64,000 nucleotides of DNA, taken from positions 124,001 through 188,000 of the forward strand of contig NZ_JBDFLX010000005.1 in assembly GCF_047237965.1 (NCBI RefSeq), given 5' to 3'. Below, in pieces: positions 16,354 through 23,871 of this stretch. The translations under genes were made by a program, and so were the position numbers. Positions within the stretch are counted from its first letter, which is position 1; each line of letters starts with the position of its first letter. Source of the DNA: Noviherbaspirillum_A sp047237965 (GTDB taxonomy: Bacteria > Pseudomonadota > Gammaproteobacteria > Burkholderiales > Burkholderiaceae_D). The notes below the pieces were generated by a model. It saw only the letters and a program-made list of their open reading frames with translations, made no database searches and was not told the DNA's origin.

Positions 16354-16650
16354 ATGTACATCATCCTGACCAGCAAGCCCGGACAATACCGCACCGAGCC
16401 GGCGCAGGGCATGCGGCCGGTAGAGCAGTACGACTACCTGTTGTGCGGCAAGAAAAGGGCGGAATTCGTGCTCGCCGAAATGACCGCCGAAGGCAAGGTC
16501 AGGATCACCGAGGAAGGCGAGGGCGGCGTTGTCAATCACGTACCCTCCAAGTTCCTGCCGCGTTTTGCCACTATCGAGCAGGCGCGCAGCGAACTGAAGC
16601 ATCTTGCGGGCTTCGGCACGCTGGAAATCGAACTGGTGCGCGTCGCCTGA
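16354..16650 (+). CDS. Unknown 98-residue protein between two ferredoxins
   Basis: A small soluble protein (MYIILTSKPGQYRTEPAQG...) with a single cysteine in 'DYLLCGKKRAEFVLAEM' and a C-terminal helix and strand. GAGGAG lies about 8 bases before the ATG. It sits in the operon between the two ferredoxin genes with 19- and 31-base gaps, so it is very probably expressed with them. I do not recognise the family. It could be a small subunit or scaffold of the electron-transfer system. Confidence 0.75.
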   Translation: MYIILTSKPGQYRTEPAQGMRPVEQYDYLLCGKKRAEFVLAEMTAEGKVRITEEGEGGVVNHVPSKFLPRFATIEQARSELKHLAGFGTLEIELVRVA

Positions 16651-16681
16651 CAAGGCGGCGCCCACATCCTGGAATACCGAC

Positions 16682-16981
16682 ATGATCGAAGTCACATTCA
16701 TCACCAATGACAACAAGGTCGCCACCGCGCCGGACAACAGCAACCTGCTGCGTGTATCGCTGCGCGAGCAGGGCGGCATTCCCTTCCTGTGCGGCGGCGG
16801 CAAGTGCGGCACCTGCAAGTGCCGCATCGAGAAGGGCATCGAATATACCGACCAGGTCAAGGACAAGGAACGCAAGCACCTGACGCAGGAAGACCTGGAC
16901 CAGGGCTACCGCATGGCCTGCCAGACCTTCGTGCTGGAAGGCAGCATCAGCGTGTCCTGGGTGCCGAAGAAGAAGGCATGA
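16682..16981 (+). CDS. [2Fe-2S] ferredoxin (second)
   Basis: A 99-residue plant-type ferredoxin with cysteines in 'PFLCGGGKCGTCKCRIEKG' and 'YRMACQTFV'. It is more basic near the cluster than the first ferredoxin and lacks the acidic extension. The start at 16682 fits the domain N-terminus. Two different ferredoxins plus a reductase in one operon suggest two electron-transfer partners or two steps. Confidence 0.9.
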   Translation: MIEVTFITNDNKVATAPDNSNLLRVSLREQGGIPFLCGGGKCGTCKCRIEKGIEYTDQVKDKERKHLTQEDLDQGYRMACQTFVLEGSISVSWVPKKKA

Positions 16982-17015
16982 GTCCCCATCCCCGCGCAGC
17001 CGGCCTGCGGCCATC

Positions 17016-17756
17016 ATGCTGATCACGCCCCTCACGCTGTCCGTGATCGGCATGGCCTTCATGCTGGCGGGCATGGTCAAGGGCGTCATCGGCATGGGCT
17101 TGCCGACGGTTGCCATGAGCGTGCTCGGCCTGCTGATGGGCACGCCGGAAGCGGTTGCGCTGCTGGCGCTGCCGACCCTGGTCACCAATACCTGGCAATT
17201 GCTGGGCGGCCCCGGCCTGGGCCGGCTCCTGCGCCGCTTCGCGCCTTTGCTGGCCACGCTGGCGGCCGGTGGATTTCTCGGTTCCACCATGCTGGCGGAT
17301 GCCGGCTTCGCGGGCGGCATATTGGGTGCCGTGCTGGCTGTGTATGGCGCCTTCGGCCTGCTGGCGCCACAGTTCCACGTGCCGCCGCGGCTGGAACGGC
17401 CGCTGGCGCCGGTGGTGGGTCTGTTGTCAGGGCTGTTGTATGGCTCCACGGGACTGGCGGTGATCCCGCTGATTCCCTACATGGGCTCGCTGAAACTGGA
17501 CAAGGAAGAGCTGATCCAGGCATTCGGGCTGACTTTCAGCGCCTGCGCTATCGGCCTGACCCTCGGCCTGATGATGGGCGGCCGGATGCAGATGTCGGTC
17601 ACCTGGACATCGCTGCTGGCGCTGCTGCCGGCAATGGCCGGCATGATGCTCGGCCAGCGCATCCGCCACCGCATGCAGCCGGACACCTTCCGCCGCTTCT
17701 TCCTGATCTGGATGCTGGTCATCGGCAGCTACATGCTGATCAAGGCGGTGCTGTGA
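17016..17756 (+). CDS. TauE/SafE-family permease
   Basis: A 246-residue integral membrane protein of the TauE/SafE (TSUP) family with about eight hydrophobic segments. Typical family features are 'GMVKGVIGMGLPTVAMSVLG' in the first helix and the related half-repeat 'GLLSGLLYGSTGLAVIPLIPY' in the second half. Family members export sulfite, sulfoacetate or other small anions. It is the last gene of the operon and may export a product of the pathway, possibly sulfur-containing; that is inference from the family name only. Confidence 0.88.
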   Translation: MLITPLTLSVIGMAFMLAGMVKGVIGMGLPTVAMSVLGLLMGTPEAVALLALPTLVTNTWQLLGGPGLGRLLRRFAPLLATLAAGGFLGSTMLADAGFAGGILGAVLAVYGAFGLLAPQFHVPPRLERPLAPVVGLLSGLLYGSTGLAVIPLIPYMGSLKLDKEELIQAFGLTFSACAIGLTLGLMMGGRMQMSVTWTSLLALLPAMAGMMLGQRIRHRMQPDTFRRFFLIWMLVIGSYMLIKAVL

Positions 17757-18100
17757 CGGCCGCCGTCATGCTCTTCTACGCATTCTCCAAACAGGCAATA
17801 ACCGATCCGGGATCCTTGTAGCGACTGCGTTCGGGTTCGAACCGGAGAGTTGTCGCGCCACAGATTGCGCCCCGCTCGCCCACCCTGGCCGCTGGTCCGG
17901 ACACTGCGGCATCACCGCGGTCTCCCGCAACAGGTAAGGACCGCTGCTTCATTCCAATGAAAACTGCAGAGTGATTTCTTGCAAGACAGGCATCTGCCTC
18001 GGGTGACAGGCGTTAGAATCACAGCCTTAGCAAAGCGCCCGTGATTGCGGATGCGATTCTGCATTCCAGTGGAGCATTCAACCCAAGAGGAAATATTGCG
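17757..18100. other. Intergenic stretch after the diiron operon
   Basis: No gene was recognised. It contains the palindrome GGTTCGAACC (17834-17843) inside weak outer arms GCGAC (17821-17825) and GTCGC (17852-17856). No intrinsic terminator with a T run was seen after the exporter gene. The last part holds the ribosome site AAGAGGAAA for the next gene. Confidence 0.45.
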
Positions 18101-18634
18101 ATGTCCAACGCACGAAAGGTCTTTCTGTCAGCCGGGGTACTTGGCGCATTAGGTTGGCTGGCTTCTGGTGCCTTGAACTTCAAGCGGGACAATGCCGAAT
18201 CGCCAGTCGAGCCGATCGCGGTGAACCTGACGCCCGAACTGGCGCGGCTGATCGAATTCTCGGGCAAGGTAGCGGCCGCCATCGGTGTATGCAGCGCCTA
18301 TGCGCTCAGGTCCGACAACGGCGACCGGCCCAGGCAGCGTGAAGACCTGATGTGGCTGTCGGACGCGCTGCACCGTTTGCAGGCGCTGGGCGCCTATATC
18401 GGCCACGGATCGGCGGACCAGATCGTCCATGCCTGCGATGGACTGATCGCTGCTTATCAGGACTACCAGGCGAAGGACGCGAAGTCGTCCAAGGCGCGCG
18501 AGTGTTTCGAGCGTCATGCGCAGCGCTTCTCCGTGGATGATGGCATTGCCATTTTCACCGCCATCCGCAGCAAGGTGCTGCCGCTGGTAATGCCGGTCAA
18601 CGAGGTCGACGCGGCACAGGCGGAACCGCTTTGA
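18101..18634 (+). CDS. Unknown protein with N-terminal membrane anchor
   Basis: A 177-residue protein. The ATG at 18101 has GAGGAA about 10 bases upstream; the open frame to 18041 is not favoured. One hydrophobic helix at about residues 7-24 (VFLSAGVLGALGWLASGAL), then a soluble, largely helical domain (WLSDALHRLQALGAYIG; DQIVHACDGLIAAYQDYQ). The anchor looks like an uncleaved signal anchor, so the bulk would face the periplasm. I do not recognise the family. It stands alone between the diiron operon and the insertion-sequence remnant. Confidence 0.65.
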   Translation: MSNARKVFLSAGVLGALGWLASGALNFKRDNAESPVEPIAVNLTPELARLIEFSGKVAAAIGVCSAYALRSDNGDRPRQREDLMWLSDALHRLQALGAYIGHGSADQIVHACDGLIAAYQDYQAKDAKSSKARECFERHAQRFSVDDGIAIFTAIRSKVLPLVMPVNEVDAAQAEPL

Positions 18635-18858
18635 TCAGCCGAAATGCCGGGAACGCAGCATGCGTGGATTTCTGAAAAGCGACAATCGCGCCGCGCGGTT
18701 GGCTTGGCATGCCTGATGACCGTGAGGCCTGTTAATTCAAGGCTTGCGAGAGATACGGTTCATGTTGAGAAGTGCAGCGCCTACCGAGGGATAGAACGGT
18801 AAATGTTGCTCGAGCCTGAGGCATCATATGGCAAAGCAAAGTCCAGATACTCGCCTCC

Positions 18859-18883
18859 CGGTGAAGTTGAAATGTCCGCTTTT
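18859..18883. repeat. Left terminal inverted repeat of the IS relic
   Basis: It reads inward CGGTGAAGTTGAAATGTCCG and then CTTTT; 21 of 25 positions match the right end. Confidence 0.65.
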
Positions 18884-18974
18884 GCCAAGTAATTTTGTTT
18901 CTTGAACTCTTCAGAAATGCAGCTGCGTTAGCGGAAGAATCGCTATGTTGATGTCCTAGAATCATTCTGCAGCT

Positions 18975-19810
18975 TCTTTACGCAGGCCGTTCGCTTTGCG
19001 CTTTGCGAGCTGTTCAATCGCCATCGCGATGTCTGCTGCTGCCAGCGATCATTGTGACTTTGTGTCGGGCATAAGCTTCTTTGAGATCGGCCCAATACCC
19101 CGATGGCTGCGCGATGGTGATGCCTTGTTGGGCCGGCTATCTTGTTGGTCCTGGACTAACCGGGCAATCTGGAGGAGGTGCCCGAGCCGCTTGTTCTCGA
19201 CAATCGCCTCATTGCTGATTTCAGAAAGACGGTTGTAGGCGGTGTAGAGTAGGGCGGCTCCATCGGCCCACGGTTCGATGCGCCCGTCGGGATATTCGTG
19301 GACGGACCGCGTTCGTCAAACCAATGGTGGTCGCTGCCGTCAATTTGGACCAGCTCGCCAGGCAATGCCGGCGGTTGTGCGGCTGGTAGATTGGTGCCGG
19401 GCGCTGGCTACGTGGAATCCATAAACGACGGCCGACATGAGCTAGCGGACGGTTTCCTTCGACAAGTCAATGCCGTGTGACTCACGCAGTTTCTCGCATG
19501 CCAGGGTCGGTCCGAAATCGGCCTAGCATTCCCGGACAATCGTCAAGGCAACCTGCGCGAACTCTTCGCCGAGCTGATGACTGCTGGGCCGATTGCAGCG
19601 TCGGGACACCAGAGCGTTAGCGCCTTGCGCTTCGTAGCGTCGTACCAAGCGCCAGACCTGGCGAACAGTCAACCCGAATCGGCTGGCTGCCTGTCCAGGC
19701 TTCAAATTGCCGTCGGCGACCCGTTGAATCACTTTCGGCCGATCCAGGGCCCGCATGGGCATCGTAATACTCCCGGCTTGATTCATGGCGCGATCCCTGT
19801 AGGCTGCCAC
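18975..19810 (-). pseudogene. ISNCY-type transposase, broken
   Basis: The N-terminal piece (19810-19523) has an HTH region 'QRVADGNLKPGQAASRFGL' followed by 'VRQVWRLVRRYEAQGA'. After a stop the sequence continues 'DFGPTLACEKLRESHGIDL', then shifts frame to 'GELVQIDGSDHHWFDERGP', which contains the first catalytic aspartate. The central catalytic part is deleted. A C-terminal piece 'ENKRLGHLLQIARLVQDQQ' follows near 19170. At least two stops, one frameshift and one large deletion are needed to explain it. Confidence 0.75.
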
Positions 19811-19827
19811 GATGCGCTGCGTCAGAG

Positions 19828-19852
19828 AAAAGCGGTCATCTCAACTTTGCCG
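19828..19852. repeat. Right terminal inverted repeat of the IS relic
   Basis: Read inward on the minus strand it is CGGCAAAGTTGAGATGACCG and then CTTTT, pairing with the left end at 21 of 25 positions. Confidence 0.65.
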
Positions 19853-19940
19853 TAATAGGCTGATGCCTGATAATTTACGTTATGTTAACTAGAAAATGTC
19901 GGCGTGATCGGCAATCCTTCCAACTGTGCCATCGATGTCG

Positions 19941-20615
19941 TCAATCGCGCCCTGCTCGCTGCCTTGCGATTTCCCGGAAATGGAATGCGAACCAATTTGC
20001 TGCAAGCATCGCCACTTCATCGAGCTTGCCCGGTTCCTCGAAAAGATGCGTCGCACCAGGAATGATTGCAAGCCGCTTTTCACCAGGCAGAAAGTCATAA
20101 GCCGTCTTATTTAGTTCGATCACCTCCAGGTCGTCGCCACCGACAATCAACAGAGATGGCGCCCGAACCGCGGCAAGAGCTTCGTTCCCTGCAAGATCAG
20201 GACGTCCTCCGCGCGTTACCAGCGCGAGAATTTCCTGTGGGTGCCTGGCGGCAACTCGAAGCGCTGCAGCGGCACCCGTGCTCGCGCCGAACAGGCCTAA
20301 AGGCAGTGCCGGAGCGAATTCTTGCGCCCTCAGCCATGTGGCAGCGGCGTCAAGACGTTGCGTCAGCAAATCGATGTCGAATCTGTTCTGATAATCGCGA
20401 TCTTCGTCGACGGTCAACAGGTCAATAAGAAGCGTGCCAAGTCCAGCCTCCCTGAGAAAAGCCGCGACATGATTGTTGCGCACACTCAGCCTGCTGCTAC
20501 CGCTCCCATGTGCAAACAACACCAGTCCAATTGCATGCGCAGGCATTTGAAGCATGCCTTCCACCTGCAGTCCATCGACTGGAATATGTACGAGGATATT
20601 TGACGGGGCGTTCAT
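19941..20615 (-). CDS. Alpha/beta hydrolase, dienelactone-hydrolase-like
   Basis: The ATG at 20615 gives 224 residues; the frame is open to 20657 but that would overlap the cytochrome gene. It shows 'VLFAHGSGSSRLSVRN' (oxyanion region), the nucleophile elbow 'LGLFGASTGAAAALRVA', an acidic residue in 'SLLIVGGDDLEVIELN' and the histidine in 'IPGATHLFEEPG', so the catalytic triad is complete. Hydrolases of this short type are often encoded beside phosphoribosyltransferases; none is here. It follows the cytochrome c gene directly. Composition is lower in GC than the flanks. Substrate unknown. Confidence 0.85.
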   Translation of the reverse strand: MNAPSNILVHIPVDGLQVEGMLQMPAHAIGLVLFAHGSGSSRLSVRNNHVAAFLREAGLGTLLIDLLTVDEDRDYQNRFDIDLLTQRLDAAATWLRAQEFAPALPLGLFGASTGAAAALRVAARHPQEILALVTRGGRPDLAGNEALAAVRAPSLLIVGGDDLEVIELNKTAYDFLPGEKRLAIIPGATHLFEEPGKLDEVAMLAANWFAFHFREIARQRAGRD

Positions 20616-20616
20616 C

Positions 20617-21006
20617 CTATTCCCCAGCCGAAATGCCTTGGAAAAAGAGAGCGGCACCCTGCTCTTCGTTTTCGCGGCGCTGGATATTGAACATCGAGAT
20701 CGCCTTGTCTTTCGGCGGATCGGGAAACTGATAATACAGCTGGTTCAGATATTGACCCACTGCTTCAATGTCTTCCTCGCTCCACGTTAAGCCGGTATTG
20801 CGCTCCCACCGGCGCACCTGCGCACGAAGCGAAGCCCAGTCTTTCACGAGACGCTGGTCCCGCCAATGTACTTGAGTCGTATGACAAGCGACGCAGTGAT
20901 TCTGATACAGCATTTCTCCTCGCCCCTCTTCTAGGGATGCGGCTTCGCTGCCGACAGGAGAGATAAGGAGCAGAAAGGCGCACAGGAAGCCGCAGTGACT
21001 TTTCAT
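20617..21006 (-). CDS. Periplasmic monohaem cytochrome c
   Basis: The ATG at 21006 starts a signal peptide (MKSHCGFLCAFLLLISPVGSEA), followed by a short class I-like domain with one haem site 'NHCVACHTTQVHWRD'. The mature part is about 107 residues. The C-terminus is odd for the class: 'DKAISMFNIQRRENEEQGAA'. It could carry electrons in the periplasm; 'CVACHTTQ' proteins of this size are often annotated as small diheme-less c5-like cytochromes. An alternative start at 21012 is nearly equal. The stop lies next to the hydrolase start. Confidence 0.8.
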   Translation of the reverse strand: MKSHCGFLCAFLLLISPVGSEAASLEEGRGEMLYQNHCVACHTTQVHWRDQRLVKDWASLRAQVRRWERNTGLTWSEEDIEAVGQYLNQLYYQFPDPPKDKAISMFNIQRRENEEQGAALFFQGISAGE

Positions 21007-21963
21007 AAGCATGCGACCGTGAAACCGACCAGCCGACACAAACGCGGCAACCACAGCCGAGCTTGAACCGTGCAACCGGCGTATTGCCGTCGCGCAGACA
21101 GTGCTTCCCGAATCTAGAGAGGCCATCATCACCTCCGGTTAAAGACAACCATTCCAGGAGCGTCCGAGAAAAATGAGCGTGACGATCTCCGGCTAGCGTC
21201 CTGGCGTACGGCACGGTTAGTACGACAAACCGGCGCGACGCCGCCAAGTACAACTTACCAAACGCACTACGCACTACGCATTACCGCTACAGCGCATTGG
21301 TTCCCACGGCGCTGTGCCGGAGGCAGAAACACTCTTCGGAAGCGGAACCCATCTCGATAGCGCCTGAATAGCTTCAGGGACAATGTTCCAAACGCGAAAA
21401 AGCATGCGTTATCCACTCTCATCTAAGACGGCGATACGTGCGCCGAAACCTGAGACCTGATCAGGCACCGCCAACGCGATCAATGTTCCTCCGCATGTCT
21501 GACCATCAGCCGCATGGCCTTGCTCCGATTCTCCAACAAGGCAAACTTCCCCATCTACTCTAAGCAGCGCAGGCGACAAGGTTTTGCGATTCATCAGTTC
21601 CACCGGAAACCCTCAAAGCGTCATCAACGCAAGCATCAAAAGCAAACACGAGCAATATCCGAATTAACGCCAAACGCCGTTTGTCCACGCGCGATGTGTA
21701 CATTGGAACCACTCCGAAGGTTAGATCTGAAAGACCCTTTAAAGCGCGAAACAGACACGAGACTAGCCTTCACCTCGAAATCTGGTAAAACAAGCACTTG
21801 CTCTCGGCAAAAACCCTTTGGCGTTAATACGAAAATTGCTTTTCGACGGCGGTTGTCGAAATGTGGCTTGATCAGAAGACAGAGGCTTCATAATGTCTTG
21901 CTGATGTTCGGACACATTCTGGTCCAACGGCCATTCTTAGCGTTTTCGACAGGAGGAGAAAAA
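21007..21963. other. Gene-poor interval upstream of the SDR gene
   Basis: No secure gene. A short minus-strand frame (21409-21603; contains 'VDGEVCLVGESEQGHAADG') has natural-looking composition and could be a fragment, but I cannot assign it. ACGCACT is repeated three times in tandem at 21262-21282 (third copy ACGCATT). A plus-strand frame open into the SDR gene from 21514 is basic and low in hydrophobics, and I do not take it as coding. Confidence 0.45.
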
Positions 21964-22740
21964 GTGGAAAAGAAAGTTGCTGTAATTACAGGTTCATCAT
22001 CGGGTATTGGCGCCGCTACTGCCCGTCTCTTTGCACGTCATGGCTACAATGTAGTTATAAATTTCTCACGGAACGCAGATGCGGCTGAAAGCGTGGCCGC
22101 CGACTGCAGGGAATACGGCGTTGAAACCTTGGTTATTCAGGCGGACATAGCGGATGATGCGCAATGCAGAGCGCTGGCAGATGCAGTGAATCAGCGGTGG
22201 GGTCGCACCGACGCCCTGGTGAACAATGCAGGTACGACGAAGTTTGTCGCCGCGGGTAACCTCGAAGGGCTTTCGGCGCAAGACTTTCACGATATCTATT
22301 CCGTTAACGTCATAGGCGCTTACCAGATAATCCGGGCCTTTGTGCCTTTATTGAAAAAATCGCCGAGCGCAGGAATCGTTAACATCTCGTCAGTCGCATC
22401 GGTCATGGGGGTCGGCTCCAGCTTGGCTTACATGGCTTCAAAGGGCGCGCTAAATGCCATGACGTTTGGCTTAGCGAGGTCGCTGGCGCCAGAGATACGG
22501 GTGAATGCAATCGGCCCAGGCATGGTCGAAACACCGTGGCTGCAAAATGGGTTGGGTCAAGAGCAGTTTGAGGCCAGACAGAGAGCGTATGAGTCAGCGA
22601 CGCCTCTGGCTAGCACAATCGAGCCTGAAGATGTGGCCGAGGCAGCTTATTGGCTATGCACTGGTGCACTTAAAACCACCGGCGAATTCATGCTGGTCGA
22701 TAGCGGATTTGCTCGTTTCAGCAAGCTCCCGCGCAACTAG
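21964..22740 (+). CDS. Short-chain dehydrogenase/reductase (SDR)
   Basis: A 258-residue classical SDR. The GTG at 21964 is chosen because AGGAGGAG lies 7 bases upstream and the protein then begins exactly at the first beta strand (VEKKVAVITGSSSGIGAATA, the TGxxxGIG cofactor motif). 'NNAGTT', the catalytic 'NISSVASVMG' serine and the Y-x3-K motif 'AYMASKGALN' are all present. It is FabG-like in size but lies outside any fatty-acid cluster. Codon usage is less GC-rich than the flanks, pointing to horizontal acquisition together with the surrounding accessory zone. Substrate unknown. Confidence 0.9.
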   Translation: MEKKVAVITGSSSGIGAATARLFARHGYNVVINFSRNADAAESVAADCREYGVETLVIQADIADDAQCRALADAVNQRWGRTDALVNNAGTTKFVAAGNLEGLSAQDFHDIYSVNVIGAYQIIRAFVPLLKKSPSAGIVNISSVASVMGVGSSLAYMASKGALNAMTFGLARSLAPEIRVNAIGPGMVETPWLQNGLGQEQFEARQRAYESATPLASTIEPEDVAEAAYWLCTGALKTTGEFMLVDSGFARFSKLPRN

Positions 22741-23871
22741 ATATTTTTTCCAGGCGGGCACCCATCACGATGAGCCACGACATGGAAGACTAGCGAAAAG
22801 CGGCGTGGCTTATTCCAGCGGGCTTTTCGATAGTTGCATCTCCAACATGCCGTCGCAGCGTTAATTCATGGGATTCTGGCACCCTGCTACCTTGCTACCC
22901 GCCTGCCTATCTGCGGGTACGTACGCACGTACGTACCCGCAAGGATCTAGAGATGTAACAGCAGTCGTTATCGTCGGCACAGCTGCAAGCACCGAGAGAG
23001 GCAATTGGTAAGCTTCGCTGCTTACCTTCCAGTCAGTCATATAAAACTGCTTTTCTGCACTGGGTCTTGATGTTGCGGCAAAATAACCACTGTATCTGTG
23101 TACGAAGAACACCTCAGCATCGTTATCCATGCCCTGCCTGAATAGGCATGAACTTCCTGAGTATGAAACCGATGTTGATCCGAGGAAAGCTGTCCAACAC
23201 CTATGGAGTGGTGGGCTTTACGAGCCGGGAGGAAAGTAGGCCAGATGAGGCGAAAGCCATGCCTCATGGGTTTCGCGCTGTTGCCATTCCCTGCTCCGTT
23301 GCTGCTCGCTTAGGAAGCTTTGCCGAGAAGATTAATTGAAATCTCGCTGTGTCGAGCAATCTTAGCAATGCCTAACCACCTCTCGTGCAGATCGCACAAC
23401 TGAAGCGTTTTATTTAACTCGCCTGCTCCAACACCAACTCCACCGCAGTTTCTAAAAAGAACATTTAGGTGTGCATTAGCGCCCCTGGATGAAAGTTTGT
23501 CGTCTGAAATAAGTTGTCTGTTCGGAACTAGGCAGGACTTTTTCTTACTCAGCAGTCGTTACGTTCGATTCCAGAAACCCGCGACTTCTCCATAAGCAGT
23601 GCTTGTACCCAACCGTGTGACTTGTGCCTATGACGCTTAAGCCGGATTTTGCCGACCTGCTGCGGAACGCAGTTGACCAATTGCGCCGCATGCTCCTGAC
23701 AAGAGATTTTAAGAGACCAATTTAGATGCCTGAAACAGAACGGCTTGAAGAGCTTCAAAAATACGATCAACGCGATCTTGCAGGCAAAATTTAAAAGATT
23801 CCGCCGCTATCACAGCGACGACTGACGTCAGACTTAGCAGAGATAAAGACCTCATTACTCTTAAAATAATA
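22741..23871. other. Low-GC intergenic region upstream of tpsB
   Basis: About 1.1 kb without a recognised gene. Short frames such as 22861-23130 (minus) and 23148-23339 (plus) show no family features. It contains the strong hairpin at 22912-22941 and, near the end, an AT-rich segment that should hold the promoter of the TpsB gene. Degraded sequence is likely. Confidence 0.45.
22912..22941. repeat. 13-bp perfect hairpin built of GTAC units
   Basis: TGCGGGTACGTAC (22912-22924) and GTACGTACCCGCA (22929-22941) pair perfectly around a GCAC loop. There is no T run, so an intrinsic terminator is unlikely. The tetramer GTAC recurs four times. It could be a protein site or a mobile-element end. Confidence 0.65.

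Larger units (their letters stand above)
18859..19852 (-). mobile_element. Decayed ISNCY-type insertion sequence
   Basis: A 994-base relic bounded by inverted repeats of 25 bases (18859-18883 and 19828-19852, 21 of 25 positions matching; both end inward with CCGCTTTT). Inside, on the minus strand, lie pieces of an ISNCY-type transposase with stops, frameshifts and a central deletion. Intact elements of this group are usually longer. I could not see a clear target duplication. The element can no longer move by itself. Confidence 0.7.

Noticed and set aside
14929..16981. Phenol-hydroxylase-type multicomponent monooxygenase
   Set aside because: Only the reductase resembles P5; no hydroxylase alpha, beta or gamma subunits and no regulatory component are in the operon.
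17821..17860. tRNA-like T-arm (GGTTCGAACC followed by ...GCGCCA)
   Set aside because: The stem around the TTCGAA loop does not pair as in a T-arm, and no acceptor, D or anticodon arm fits upstream.
21514..21963. N-terminal extension of the SDR protein
   Set aside because: The extra 150 residues are basic and low in hydrophobics, and AGGAGGAG directly before GTG at 21964 gives a proper start at the first strand.
22861..23130. Minus-strand 89-codon frame in the gap after the SDR gene
   Set aside because: It runs through the GTAC hairpin, has no ribosome site and no recognisable family.
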